Part shown: positions 8,090-15,349 of the stretch, piece after piece | How positions within the stretch are numbered: position 1 is the stretch's first letter | Layout of the letters: every line of letters begins with the position of its first letter | Origin: Cupriavidus campinensis | Lineage (GTDB): Bacteria; Pseudomonadota; Gammaproteobacteria; Burkholderiales; Burkholderiaceae | Assembly (NCBI RefSeq): GCF_905397395.1 | Contig: NZ_CAJPVH010000038.1 | Span: 1-56,472, forward strand | DNA length: 56,472 nucleotides | Direction: 5' to 3' | Program-made: the position numbers and the translations under genes | The notes under the pieces: generated by a model | What the model was told of the DNA's origin: nothing | Seen by the model: only the letters and a program-made list of their open reading frames with translations | The model's database searches: none

Positions 8090-11000
8090 ATGTTCGAACG
8101 CATCCTCCGCTTCGCCATCGCGCAGCGCTGGCTGGTCATGCTGGCCGTGCTGGCCATGGCCGCGCTGGGCTTCTACAACTACGGCCGGCTGCCCATCGAC
8201 GCCGTGCCGGACATCACCAACGTCCAGGTGCAGATCAACACGGCGGCGCCGGGCTACTCGCCGCTCGAGTCCGAGCAGCGCATCACCTACCCGATCGAAA
8301 CCGCCATGGCCGGCCTGCCGGGGCTGGTGCAGACGCGCTCGCTGTCACGCTACGGGCTGTCGCAGGTCACGGTGATCTTCCATGACGGCACCGACATCCA
8401 TTTCGCGCGGCAACTGGTCAGCCAGCGCATCCAGGACGCCCGCGCGCAGCTGCCGGCCGGCGTGGCGCCGCAGATGGGGCCGATCTCGACCGGCCTCGGA
8501 GAGATCTACCTGTGGACCGTGGAGGCCGGGCCCGACGCGCGCAAGCCGGACGGCACGCCCTACACCGCCACGGATCTGCGCGAGATCCAGGACTGGCTGA
8601 TCAAGCCGCAGCTGCGCACCGTGCCGGGCGTGACCGAGATCAACACGATCGGCGGCTTCGCCAGGGAGTACCTCGTGGCGCCGAACCCGGAGAAGCTGGC
8701 GGCGTACGGCATGTCGCTCCAGCACGTGGTGCAGGCGCTGGAGCGTAACAACGGCAACGTCGGCGCCGGCTATATCGAGCGGCGGGGCGAGCAGTATCTG
8801 GTGCGGGCGCCGGGGCAGGTGAAGTCGATCGACGACATCCGCGATGTGATCGTCGGCACCGCCCAGGGCCAGCCGATCCGCATCCGGGATCTGGCCGATG
8901 TGGGCCTGGGCCGGGAGTTGCGCACCGGCGGCGCCACCGACAATGGCCGCGAGGTGGTGCTCGGCACGGTCTTCATGCTGATTGGCGAGAACAGCCGCGC
9001 CGTCTCGCGCGCGGTGGATGCGCGCATGGTGGCGATCAACAAGTCGCTGCCGGCCGGTGTGCAGGCCGTGACGGTCTACGACCGCACCGTGCTGGTCGAC
9101 AAGGCCATCGCCACGGTCAAGAAGAACCTGCTGGAAGGCGCCGCGCTGGTGGTGGCGGTGCTGTTCCTGTTCCTCGGCAACCTGCGCGCGGCGCTGATCA
9201 CGGCAATGGTGATCCCGTTGTCGATGCTGTTCACGTTCACCGGCATGGTGGCCGCCGGCATCAGCGCCAACCTGATGAGCCTGGGCGCGCTGGACTTCGG
9301 CATCATCGTCGATGGCGCAGTGGTCATCGTGGAGAACTGCGTGCGCCGGCTGGCCCATGCGCGGCAGACCGCCGGACGGCCACTGACGCGCGCCGAGCGC
9401 TTCGAGGAGGTGTTCGCGGCGGCGCGGGAGGCGCGGCGGCCGCTGGTCTTCGGCCAGCTGATCATCATGATCGTCTACGTGCCGATCCTGGCGCTGACGG
9501 GCGTAGAGGGCAAGATGTTCCACCCGATGGCGAACACCGTGGTGCTGGCGCTGCTGGGCGCGCTGATCCTGTCGGTGACCTTCGTGCCCGCCGCCGTGGC
9601 GCTGTGCATCGGCGACCGCGTGGCGGAGAAGGAGAACCGCGTGATGGGCTGGGCGCGCCGCTGGTACGCGCCGGCGCTGTCGCGCGCGCTGGCCAATACG
9701 CCGGTCGTGCTGACCGGCGCCGTGGTGGCTGTGCTGCTGAGCGGGATCATGGCCACGCGGCTCGGCAGCGAGTTCATCCCCAACCTGAACGAGGGGGACT
9801 TCGCCGTGCAGGCGCTGCGCATTCCGGGCACCAGCCTGACGCAGTCGGTGGCGATGCAGCAGCAGATCGAAACCCGGCTGAAGGCGAAGTTCCCCGAGGT
9901 GGAGCGCGTGTTCGCGCGCACGGGCACGGCGGAGATCGCGGCGGACCCGATGCCGCCCAACATCTCGGACGGCTACATCATGCTCAAGCCGCGCGACCAG
10001 TGGCCCGATCCGTCCCGCTCGTACGATGCCCTGCGCACGGCCATGTCGGCCGAACTGGAACAACTGCCCGGCAACCGCTACGAGTTCTCGCAGCCGATCC
10101 AGCTCCGCTTCAACGAGTTGATCTCCGGCGTGCGCAGCGACGTGGCGGTGAAGCTCTACGGCGACGACAACGCCGTGCTCGCCGCCACCGCCCAGCGCAT
10201 CGCCGAGGTGCTGCAACGCGTGCCCGGCGCCGCCGAGGTCAAGGTGGAACAGACCTCGGGCCTCCCGGTGCTGACCGTGGACATCGACCGCGCGCGCGCC
10301 GCGCGCTACGGCCTCAACATGGCCGATGTGCAGGAAACCGTGGCAATTGCCGTGGGCGGCCGCGACGCCGGCCTGTTCTACCAGGGCGACCGCCGCTTCA
10401 ATATCGGCGTGCGGCTGCCGGAGGGGATTCGTGCCGATGTGGAGGCGCTGCGGCGCCTCCCGATTCCCCTCCCCAAAGGGTCGGACGCCCGCACGAGCTA
10501 CATCCCGCTGGGCGAGATTGCCACGCTGGAGATTGCGCCGGGGCCGAACCAGGTGTCGCGCGAGAACGGCAAGCGGCGCATTGTGGTCAGCGCCAACGTG
10601 CGCGGGCGCGACGTCGGCAGCTTCGTGCCGGAGGCGATGGGCGCCGTCGAACGCGGGGTGGCGGTGCCCGCCGGCTACTGGATTGCCTGGGGCGGGACGT
10701 TCGAGCAGCTGCAATCGGCCACGCAGCGGCTCGGCATCGTGGTGCCGCTGGCGCTGCTGCTGGTCTTCGCGCTGCTGTTCGTCATGTTCGGCAACCTGCG
10801 CGACGGCCTGCTGGTCTTCACCGGCATTCCGTTCGCGCTGACGGGTGGCGTGCTGGCGCTCTGGCTGCGTGGCATGCCGCTGTCGATCTCGGCGGCGGTG
10901 GGGTTTATCGCGCTGTCTGGCGTGGCGGTGCTGAACGGGCTGGTGATGCTGTCGTTCATCCGCACCCTGCGGGACGCGGGCCAGCCGCTGGACGCTGCCG

Positions 11001-11251
11001 TCACCACCGGCGCCCTGACCCGCCTGCGGCCGGTGCTGATGACGGCGCTGGTGGCGTCGCTGGGCTTCGTGCCGATGGCCATCGCCACCGGCACGGGCGC
11101 CGAGGTACAGCGCCCGGTGGCCACGGTGGTGATCGGCGGCATCCTGTCATCGACGGCGCTGACGCTGCTGGTCCTGCCGGTGCTGTACCGGTGGGCGCAT
11201 CGGCGCGGGGGATTGGCCGCGGCCGGGCCTGCTGCTAGTGCTCGCAGTTGA
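8090..11251 (+). CDS. czcA: CzcA, heavy-metal RND efflux pump
   Basis: A 1053-residue proton/cation antiporter of the HME-RND family. The fourth membrane segment carries DFGIIVDGAVVIVEN (402-416) with Asp402, Asp408 and Glu415 at the same numbers as the essential residues of C. metallidurans CzcA. This DFG-x3-DGA pattern is the HME1 signature for Zn, Co and Cd. The usual two periplasmic loops and 12 membrane helices can be followed. A GGAG lies about 10 bases before the ATG. The 3' end overlaps the convergent VOC gene by 17 bases, so no intergenic terminator is available. Confidence 0.95.
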   Translation: MFERILRFAIAQRWLVMLAVLAMAALGFYNYGRLPIDAVPDITNVQVQINTAAPGYSPLESEQRITYPIETAMAGLPGLVQTRSLSRYGLSQVTVIFHDGTDIHFARQLVSQRIQDARAQLPAGVAPQMGPISTGLGEIYLWTVEAGPDARKPDGTPYTATDLREIQDWLIKPQLRTVPGVTEINTIGGFAREYLVAPNPEKLAAYGMSLQHVVQALERNNGNVGAGYIERRGEQYLVRAPGQVKSIDDIRDVIVGTAQGQPIRIRDLADVGLGRELRTGGATDNGREVVLGTVFMLIGENSRAVSRAVDARMVAINKSLPAGVQAVTVYDRTVLVDKAIATVKKNLLEGAALVVAVLFLFLGNLRAALITAMVIPLSMLFTFTGMVAAGISANLMSLGALDFGIIVDGAVVIVENCVRRLAHARQTAGRPLTRAERFEEVFAAAREARRPLVFGQLIIMIVYVPILALTGVEGKMFHPMANTVVLALLGALILSVTFVPAAVALCIGDRVAEKENRVMGWARRWYAPALSRALANTPVVLTGAVVAVLLSGIMATRLGSEFIPNLNEGDFAVQALRIPGTSLTQSVAMQQQIETRLKAKFPEVERVFARTGTAEIAADPMPPNISDGYIMLKPRDQWPDPSRSYDALRTAMSAELEQLPGNRYEFSQPIQLRFNELISGVRSDVAVKLYGDDNAVLAATAQRIAEVLQRVPGAAEVKVEQTSGLPVLTVDIDRARAARYGLNMADVQETVAIAVGGRDAGLFYQGDRRFNIGVRLPEGIRADVEALRRLPIPLPKGSDARTSYIPLGEIATLEIAPGPNQVSRENGKRRIVVSANVRGRDVGSFVPEAMGAVERGVAVPAGYWIAWGGTFEQLQSATQRLGIVVPLALLLVFALLFVMFGNLRDGLLVFTGIPFALTGGVLALWLRGMPLSISAAVGFIALSGVAVLNGLVMLSFIRTLRDAGQPLDAAVTTGALTRLRPVLMTALVASLGFVPMAIATGTGAEVQRPVATVVIGGILSSTALTLLVLPVLYRWAHRRGGLAAAGPAASARS

Positions 11252-11642
11252 CCATCCAGCTCATGCCGAACTTGTCGACGAGCATGCCGAATCCTTCGGC
11301 CCAGAACGTCTTCTGGTATGGCATGAGCACCCGCCCGCCTTCGGCCAGCGCCTCGAAGATGCGCTGGCCCTCCGCGTTGGGCACGTAGCCCACGGACAGC
11401 ATGAACCCCGAAAAGGGGTATGGCGCCCCTTCCCGTCCGTCCGAGGCCATGATCTGGCTGTCGCCGATCTGGATGTTGGCGTGCATCACCTTGTCCCCCC
11501 AGGCCGGCGAGGCGGGTGCCTCGCCCGGCGGCGCTTCCTTGTAGCGCATCAGGAACGTCACCTTGGCGTCGAGCACCTTGCCGTAGAACGCCATCGCCTC
11601 GTCGAAACGGCCACCAAAATCGAGATACGGTTGTACCTGCAT
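11235..11642 (-). CDS. VOC family protein, PhnB-like
   Basis: A 135-residue single-module vicinal-oxygen-chelate (glyoxalase fold) protein of the PhnB / 3-demethylubiquinone methyltransferase-like group. Typical blocks are VQPYLDFGGRFDEAMAFY, MHANIQIGDSQIMASD and FGMLVDKFGMSWMVNCEH. Substrate and activity are unknown; these proteins often act as monomeric or dimeric metal enzymes or as resistance proteins. The start is the ATG at 11642, which follows AAGGAG at ideal spacing; an upstream GTG in frame would contain that Shine-Dalgarno and is rejected. The gene is convergent with czcA, overlapping it by 17 bases, and lies downstream of the czcRS pair on the same strand. Confidence 0.85.
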   Translation of the reverse strand: MQVQPYLDFGGRFDEAMAFYGKVLDAKVTFLMRYKEAPPGEAPASPAWGDKVMHANIQIGDSQIMASDGREGAPYPFSGFMLSVGYVPNAEGQRIFEALAEGGRVLMPYQKTFWAEGFGMLVDKFGMSWMVNCEH

Positions 11643-11690
11643 ATCGGTCTCCTTCACGTCACGTGGGTGCCCGGATGCGGGCGCCGACCA

Positions 11691-13163
11691 TTATGCGCCG
11701 GCCCTGCCGCCGGTCAACGCGTCCGGAAAATCGATCTCGAACTCGGTCTGCACCGCATCGCTGCGCACGGTGACGCTGCCGCCATGGAGCCGCATGATGG
11801 TATCGACGATGGCCAGCCCCAGCCCAGTGGAGGTGGCCGAATTGCGGCGCGAGGGGTCCGCGCGGTAGAAGCGCCCGAACAGGTGCGGCAACGACTCCGG
11901 CGCAATGGCCGGGCCGGCGTTGGCCACGCGGATGTCGGTAAACCCGGGCCGGCCGCGCCCCACCGCCACGCGCACGGTGCTGCCGGCCGGCGCGTGGCGC
12001 AGGGCGTTGTCGAGCAGGTTGATGATGGCGCGCCGCAGCAACGTGCGGTCGGCGGTGACCGTGGCGGCGCCCGACACGGCCACCGTGACGTCGCGGTCGG
12101 CCGCCACGGCCTCGAAGTACTCGGCCACCTTGTCCAGCTCCGCGCGGGCATCCAGTTCGCATGCCCCCAACGCCACCTGCGCGTTGTCCGCGCGGGCCAG
12201 GAACAGCATGTTCTCGATCATCCGCGCCAGCCGCTCGTATTCCTCGAGGTTCGATTCGAGCAGCGATTCGTACTCGGCCGGGCTGCGGCGCTGGGCCAGC
12301 GTGACCTGCGTCTGCCCCACCAGGTTGCTGATCGGGGTGCGGAAGTCGTGCGCCAGATCGGCCGAGAATGCCGAGAGGCGCGTGAAGCTGTCCTGCAATC
12401 GCGCCAGCATGCCGTTGAGCGCGCCGGCCAGCTCACGCAGTTCCTCGGGTGCGCCGCCCACGTCCAGCCGTGTGGCCAGCCGGCTGGTGGTCACCGCCGC
12501 CGCGTCGCTGGCCATGCGGCGCAGCGGCCTCAAGCCGCGCCGCGCCAGCAGGTAGCCCAGCGCCGCCGCCACCAGCGCGCCGCACAGCACCGCACCCAAT
12601 AGCTGGCTGCGGTATTCGCGCATCAGCGCCACCCGGTAGCCGGCGTCGCTGAGCACGACGATCTCCACGGCGCGGTCGGTGTTGCCCACCACGCCCAGCG
12701 CCGCCACGCCGCGCGACGGCACGCCGTTGCGCGGATACCAGGTCTGGAGCATGCCCTTGTCCGGCGCGGCGGTAGCCGGCAGCACGCGCAGCGGCGGCAC
12801 CGACTCGTTGCGCGGGTTCAGCGTGATCAGCGGCTCGCCCTGGCGCGTACGCACCACAAGGATCAGGCCCTCATGGCCCATGGCGATATCGGCAAAGCGG
12901 TGGGTGTCGGCACGGATCTCGGCTTCATCGCCCACCTCGCGCAGCAGGTGGCGCACGAGCAGGATCTCGCCGACCAGTTCGCTTTCGTCGCGCGCCTGGA
13001 GCTGGCTGTCGAGCGCGCTGGAGAGGTAGGCCGCCACGCCGACCAGAATCGCCGCCGTGGTCAGGCCATAGGCCAGCGCCAGCCGCGTGGTCAGGGACGC
13101 CGTGAGGGACACCGGCAGCGCGCCGGAGAGGCGGCCCAGCATTCGTCGCAAGCGACGCGCCAT
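11691..13163 (-). CDS. czcS: Heavy-metal sensor histidine kinase (CzcS-like)
   Basis: A 490-residue inner-membrane kinase. Two membrane helices (about 28-49 and 190-207) flank a periplasmic sensor region of about 140 residues. A HAMP domain follows (about 208-260), then the H-box FSADLAHDFRTPISN with His272, the N-box (INLLDNALRHAP), and the G-box STGLGLAIV. It belongs to the heavy-metal sensor kinase family (CzcS/CopS/CusS). It is the second gene of a czcR-czcS operon with a 6-base gap. The ligand is probably Zn, Cd or Co given the adjacent czcCBA; copper cannot be excluded from sequence. No histidine-rich ligand motif stands out in the sensor loop. Confidence 0.9.
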   Translation of the reverse strand: MARRLRRMLGRLSGALPVSLTASLTTRLALAYGLTTAAILVGVAAYLSSALDSQLQARDESELVGEILLVRHLLREVGDEAEIRADTHRFADIAMGHEGLILVVRTRQGEPLITLNPRNESVPPLRVLPATAAPDKGMLQTWYPRNGVPSRGVAALGVVGNTDRAVEIVVLSDAGYRVALMREYRSQLLGAVLCGALVAAALGYLLARRGLRPLRRMASDAAAVTTSRLATRLDVGGAPEELRELAGALNGMLARLQDSFTRLSAFSADLAHDFRTPISNLVGQTQVTLAQRRSPAEYESLLESNLEEYERLARMIENMLFLARADNAQVALGACELDARAELDKVAEYFEAVAADRDVTVAVSGAATVTADRTLLRRAIINLLDNALRHAPAGSTVRVAVGRGRPGFTDIRVANAGPAIAPESLPHLFGRFYRADPSRRNSATSTGLGLAIVDTIMRLHGGSVTVRSDAVQTEFEIDFPDALTGGRAGA

Positions 13164-13169
13164 GGCCGC

Positions 13170-13847
13170 TCAGCCCTCGTCCGATTCGTCGAGCACGTAG
13201 CCCATGCCGCGACGCGTGTGGATCAGCTTGCGCGGGAACGGGTCATCCACCTTGGCGCGCAGCCGGCGAATGGACACATCCACCACATTGGTATTGCTGT
13301 CGAAATTCATGTCCCAGACCTGGGAGGCGATCAGCGAGCGCGAAAGCACCTCGCCCCGGCGCCGCGCCAGCAGTTGCAGCAGCGCGAATTCCTTCGAGGT
13401 GAGATCGATCTTCTGCCCGGCACGCGAGACACGGCGCCGGATCGCGTCGATCTGGAGATCGGCCACTTCCATGAACTCGCTCTCGCGCAGCGGACCGCGC
13501 CGCAGGATGGTGCGGATGCGCGCCACCAGTTCGGCGAAGGCGAACGGCTTGACCATGTAGTCGTCGGCGCCAAGTTCCAGGCCCTTGAGGCGGTCGGACA
13601 GCTCGTCGCGGGCGGTCAGGCAGAGCACCGGGGTGTCCTTGTCGCGGCGCAGTTCGCGCAGCACCTGCCAGCCGTCCATGCCGGGCAGCATCACGTCGAG
13701 CACGATGAGGTCGTAGTGCTGCTCGCGCGCATGGCCCAGGCCGTCCACGCCGTCACGGGCGAGATCGGCCACGAAACCTGATTCCGTGAGGCCCTTGAGC
13801 AGGTAATCGCCGGCCTTTGGTTCGTCTTCAACAATCAGGATGCGCAT
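13170..13847 (-). CDS. czcR: OmpR-family response regulator (CzcR-like)
   Basis: A 225-residue transcription factor with an N-terminal receiver domain (phospho-acceptor Asp51, acidic cluster EDE at 7-9, Lys100 in MVKPF) and a C-terminal winged-helix DNA-binding domain with [16 protein letters not shown] recognition region (here [15 protein letters not shown]) and the final [10 protein letters not shown] wing. It precedes and is co-transcribed with the kinase gene. It is convergent in role with czcICBA, 8 kb away. TGACA-N4-TGTCA boxes upstream of czcI and of the gene at 15071 are its likely targets. A TGTCA-C-TGACA inverted repeat (13852-13862) lies just before its own ATG and might serve autoregulation. 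Confidence 0.92.
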   Translation of the reverse strand: MRILIVEDEPKAGDYLLKGLTESGFVADLARDGVDGLGHAREQHYDLIVLDVMLPGMDGWQVLRELRRDKDTPVLCLTARDELSDRLKGLELGADDYMVKPFAFAELVARIRTILRRGPLRESEFMEVADLQIDAIRRRVSRAGQKIDLTSKEFALLQLLARRRGEVLSRSLIASQVWDMNFDSNTNVVDVSIRRLRAKVDDPFPRKLIHTRRGMGYVLDESDEG

Positions 13848-13924
13848 GGAATGTCACTGACAACAGCTTCGGGTTGCGGGGGAATCCACGACACTAGCCG
13901 AGGTAGGCAAGCAATGGGCGAAGA

Positions 13925-13980
13925 TTGCAGGAATGTCATCTTGGCGCCAGCGTTCTGACGGGTGGAATGCCAGTACAATG
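13925..13980 (+). promoter_or_regulatory. Promoter region with a degenerate Czc box and -10
   Basis: ATTGCA-GGAA-TGTCAT (13925-13940) keeps the full right half-site but only four of six bases of the left half of the box seen at czcI. It shares the string GTCATCTTGGCG with the region upstream of the exported protein at 15071. TACAAT at 13975-13980 is a reasonable -10. The -35 is weak. Confidence 0.4.
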
Positions 13981-14043
13981 CGCGCTGCCATGATGAAAGG
14001 ACGCCGCCTGTGCGTCCCGTCTGGCGCGCCCCTGATATCCGCA

Positions 14044-14415
14044 ATGAAACGCCTGCCTGCCCTCTCCCTGTTGTGCCTTGCCCTGTCCACCCTGCCCGTT
14101 TCCGGCGCCAGCGCGGCGGTCATGGACTCCAGCGTAGCGGAAGTGGCCGGTTTGTCGATGTCGGAGCGGCATGTGGCCATCAAGGCCGAGGCCGAAGCCG
14201 CCATCATCAACACGGATGCGGCCCAGTGCACCGAGGCGACCAGCGCGGCCAACCTGCCTTCGCCCCTGCCTTCTCCCCTGCCAGTGCTCGCGGAACTGCC
14301 GCGTGTGGCGCTTGAGCATCATCGGCACGCGGTGCCGATGGCCACGCCAGCGGCGTTCGCCACCTCAGCCGCCTACATTCCGCTACCGGTCGAGCGTCCG
14401 GCCCCTCACTGCTGA
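14044..14415 (+). CDS. Small exported protein of unknown function next to czcR
   Basis: From the ATG at 14044 the product has 123 residues: a clear signal peptide (MKRLPALSLLCLALSTLPVS, about 1-24), then a low-complexity mature part rich in Ala, Pro and Leu with HHRHAVPM and a C-terminal PHC. A His-His-Arg-His stretch and a terminal His-Cys hint at metal binding, but no family is recognised. The frame opens further upstream (ATG at 13990 and 13993), but the -10 at 13975-13980 puts the start point after those codons, so 14044 is preferred; no good Shine-Dalgarno is visible for any choice. It is divergent from czcR and likely shares its regulation. Confidence 0.6.
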   Translation: MKRLPALSLLCLALSTLPVSGASAAVMDSSVAEVAGLSMSERHVAIKAEAEAAIINTDAAQCTEATSAANLPSPLPSPLPVLAELPRVALEHHRHAVPMATPAAFATSAAYIPLPVERPAPHC

Positions 14416-14443
14416 ACCCGCCGCGTGGCGCTCACGCCACCCT

Positions 14444-14749
14444 TCAGTCCACGCGATAAAAATCGATCGATTGCCCCGCGTTGACCGCGCGCTGGAGCCA
14501 GTCGGGATATTCGCCGGTACCGTCCCACGTCTGCCCCATCGCATTGCGGTAGAGAACTCGTACTTGCGCCATTTCCGCTTGGGTGGCGGCGACGGGGGGG
14601 GCGTCGGTTTCCACGGCGACGACGTCGCCGTCTTCGCTATCGGCAAAGCAACCTGCCTCGACCAGATCGTCGAACGTCAGGCCATGGCGATCCATTTGCT
14701 CGCGGATCCACGCTACCGCGGCTTGTTTAGTGGCATCAGACTCGGACAT
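14444..14749 (-). CDS. Small acidic H-NS family-like protein
   Basis: A 101-residue protein. The C-terminal YRNAMGQTWDGTGEYPDWLQRAV aligns with the H-NS DNA-binding module (YR-x-G-x-TW-x-G-x-G-x-x-P-x-WL). The basic Q/R-G-R loop that enters the AT minor groove is replaced by T-G-E, and the flanking residues are acidic too. By hand count there are 19 Asp/Glu against 7 Lys/Arg. The N-terminal AAVAWIREQMDRHGLTFDDLVEAGCF is a helical segment like those of short Burkholderiales H-NS homologues. It may be a modulator or decoy rather than a normal DNA binder (inference). The start is the ATG at 14749, where the family-like sequence begins; upstream in-frame sequence looks non-coding. Its Shine-Dalgarno is weak. 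Confidence 0.75.
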   Translation of the reverse strand: MSESDATKQAAVAWIREQMDRHGLTFDDLVEAGCFADSEDGDVVAVETDAPPVAATQAEMAQVRVLYRNAMGQTWDGTGEYPDWLQRAVNAGQSIDFYRVD

Positions 14750-14908
14750 GACTATCGTGCGGCGCCCGCCGCCAGGTGGGCGGGCTGGTGAAAGACCTTT
14801 TGGGGGAATGGCCCTGAATGGCTGGACCAGTACGGATTCTACAGGGTCTTTGCTCCGCCCCCGCCGCATTTCGTGCGGCGGCACATCGTAATTCCGCGAG
14901 ATTTGCTG

Positions 14909-14926
14909 CATGACAGCATTGTCATG
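14909..14926 (+). promoter_or_regulatory. Perfect CzcR/CusR-type box in the 14750-15070 intergenic region
   Basis: CATGACA-GCAT-TGTCATG is a perfect 18-bp palindrome with the TGACA-N4-TGTCA geometry of the box at czcI. An additional direct half-site GGTCAT follows at 14931-14936. A -10-like TAGACT at 14959-14964 is 22 bases after that half-site, the same distance as box-to--10 at czcI. The rest of this 321-base gap holds no recognisable gene; it separates the divergent H-NS-like gene from the exported protein gene at 15071. Confidence 0.65.
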
Positions 14927-15070
14927 GATAGGTCATCTTGGCGTCGGGGGCTCGCTTCTAGACTGCCTGCCATGGTCGCCATCAGTCCGGTGCGCGCCGT
15001 CATGCACGACGCCACACAGCGCGACCCAACGCAGTTCCCGCCTCCCTGGGACACGCAACGGAGTCTCACT

Positions 15071-15319
15071 ATGCCTTCTATCCGACAAACCATCCGACAA
15101 ACCATCGCCTACGCCGCCCTGGCCGCCACACTGGCGGGCACCGCCGGCCTCGCCCACGCCGCACCGCGTTCGGCCGACCCGTTCACCGACGGCGCCCGCG
15201 TGGGTGCGCGCGATGTCTATACCGACGGCGCCCGCGCCGTGCACGACACCCGCAGCCCCTTCGTGGACGGTGCGTTCAGCGCCACCGGCCCGCGTGACGC
15301 GTTCGACAGCGGCGCCTGA
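15071..15319 (+). CDS. Small exported repeat protein, probable CzcRS target
   Basis: An 82-residue protein with a signal peptide (to about residue 31, AHA-APRS). The mature chain of about 50 residues is built of short repeats of the form (F/Y)-x-DGA(R/F): DPFTDGARVG, DVYTDGARAV, SPFVDGAF, then RDAFDSGA. No known family is recognised. The regular Asp and aromatic pattern could bind cations, but that is speculation. CGGAG lies about 8 bases before the ATG. A perfect CzcR-type box lies about 145 bases upstream, so it is probably induced with the efflux system. Long in-frame extensions upstream cross the box and are rejected. Confidence 0.75.
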   Translation: MPSIRQTIRQTIAYAALAATLAGTAGLAHAAPRSADPFTDGARVGARDVYTDGARAVHDTRSPFVDGAFSATGPRDAFDSGA

Positions 15320-15349
15320 TCGACGCCCCGCCCTCCCGCGCAGGCGGCT

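Noticed and set aside
8345..10714. A 789-residue minus-strand open frame inside czcA
   Set aside because: It is rich in His, Arg and Ala with no domain and lies entirely antisense to a well-conserved pump gene.
11640..11657. GTG start of the VOC protein
   Set aside because: The five extra codons contain the AAGGAG ribosome site of the ATG at 11642, which begins the conserved part.
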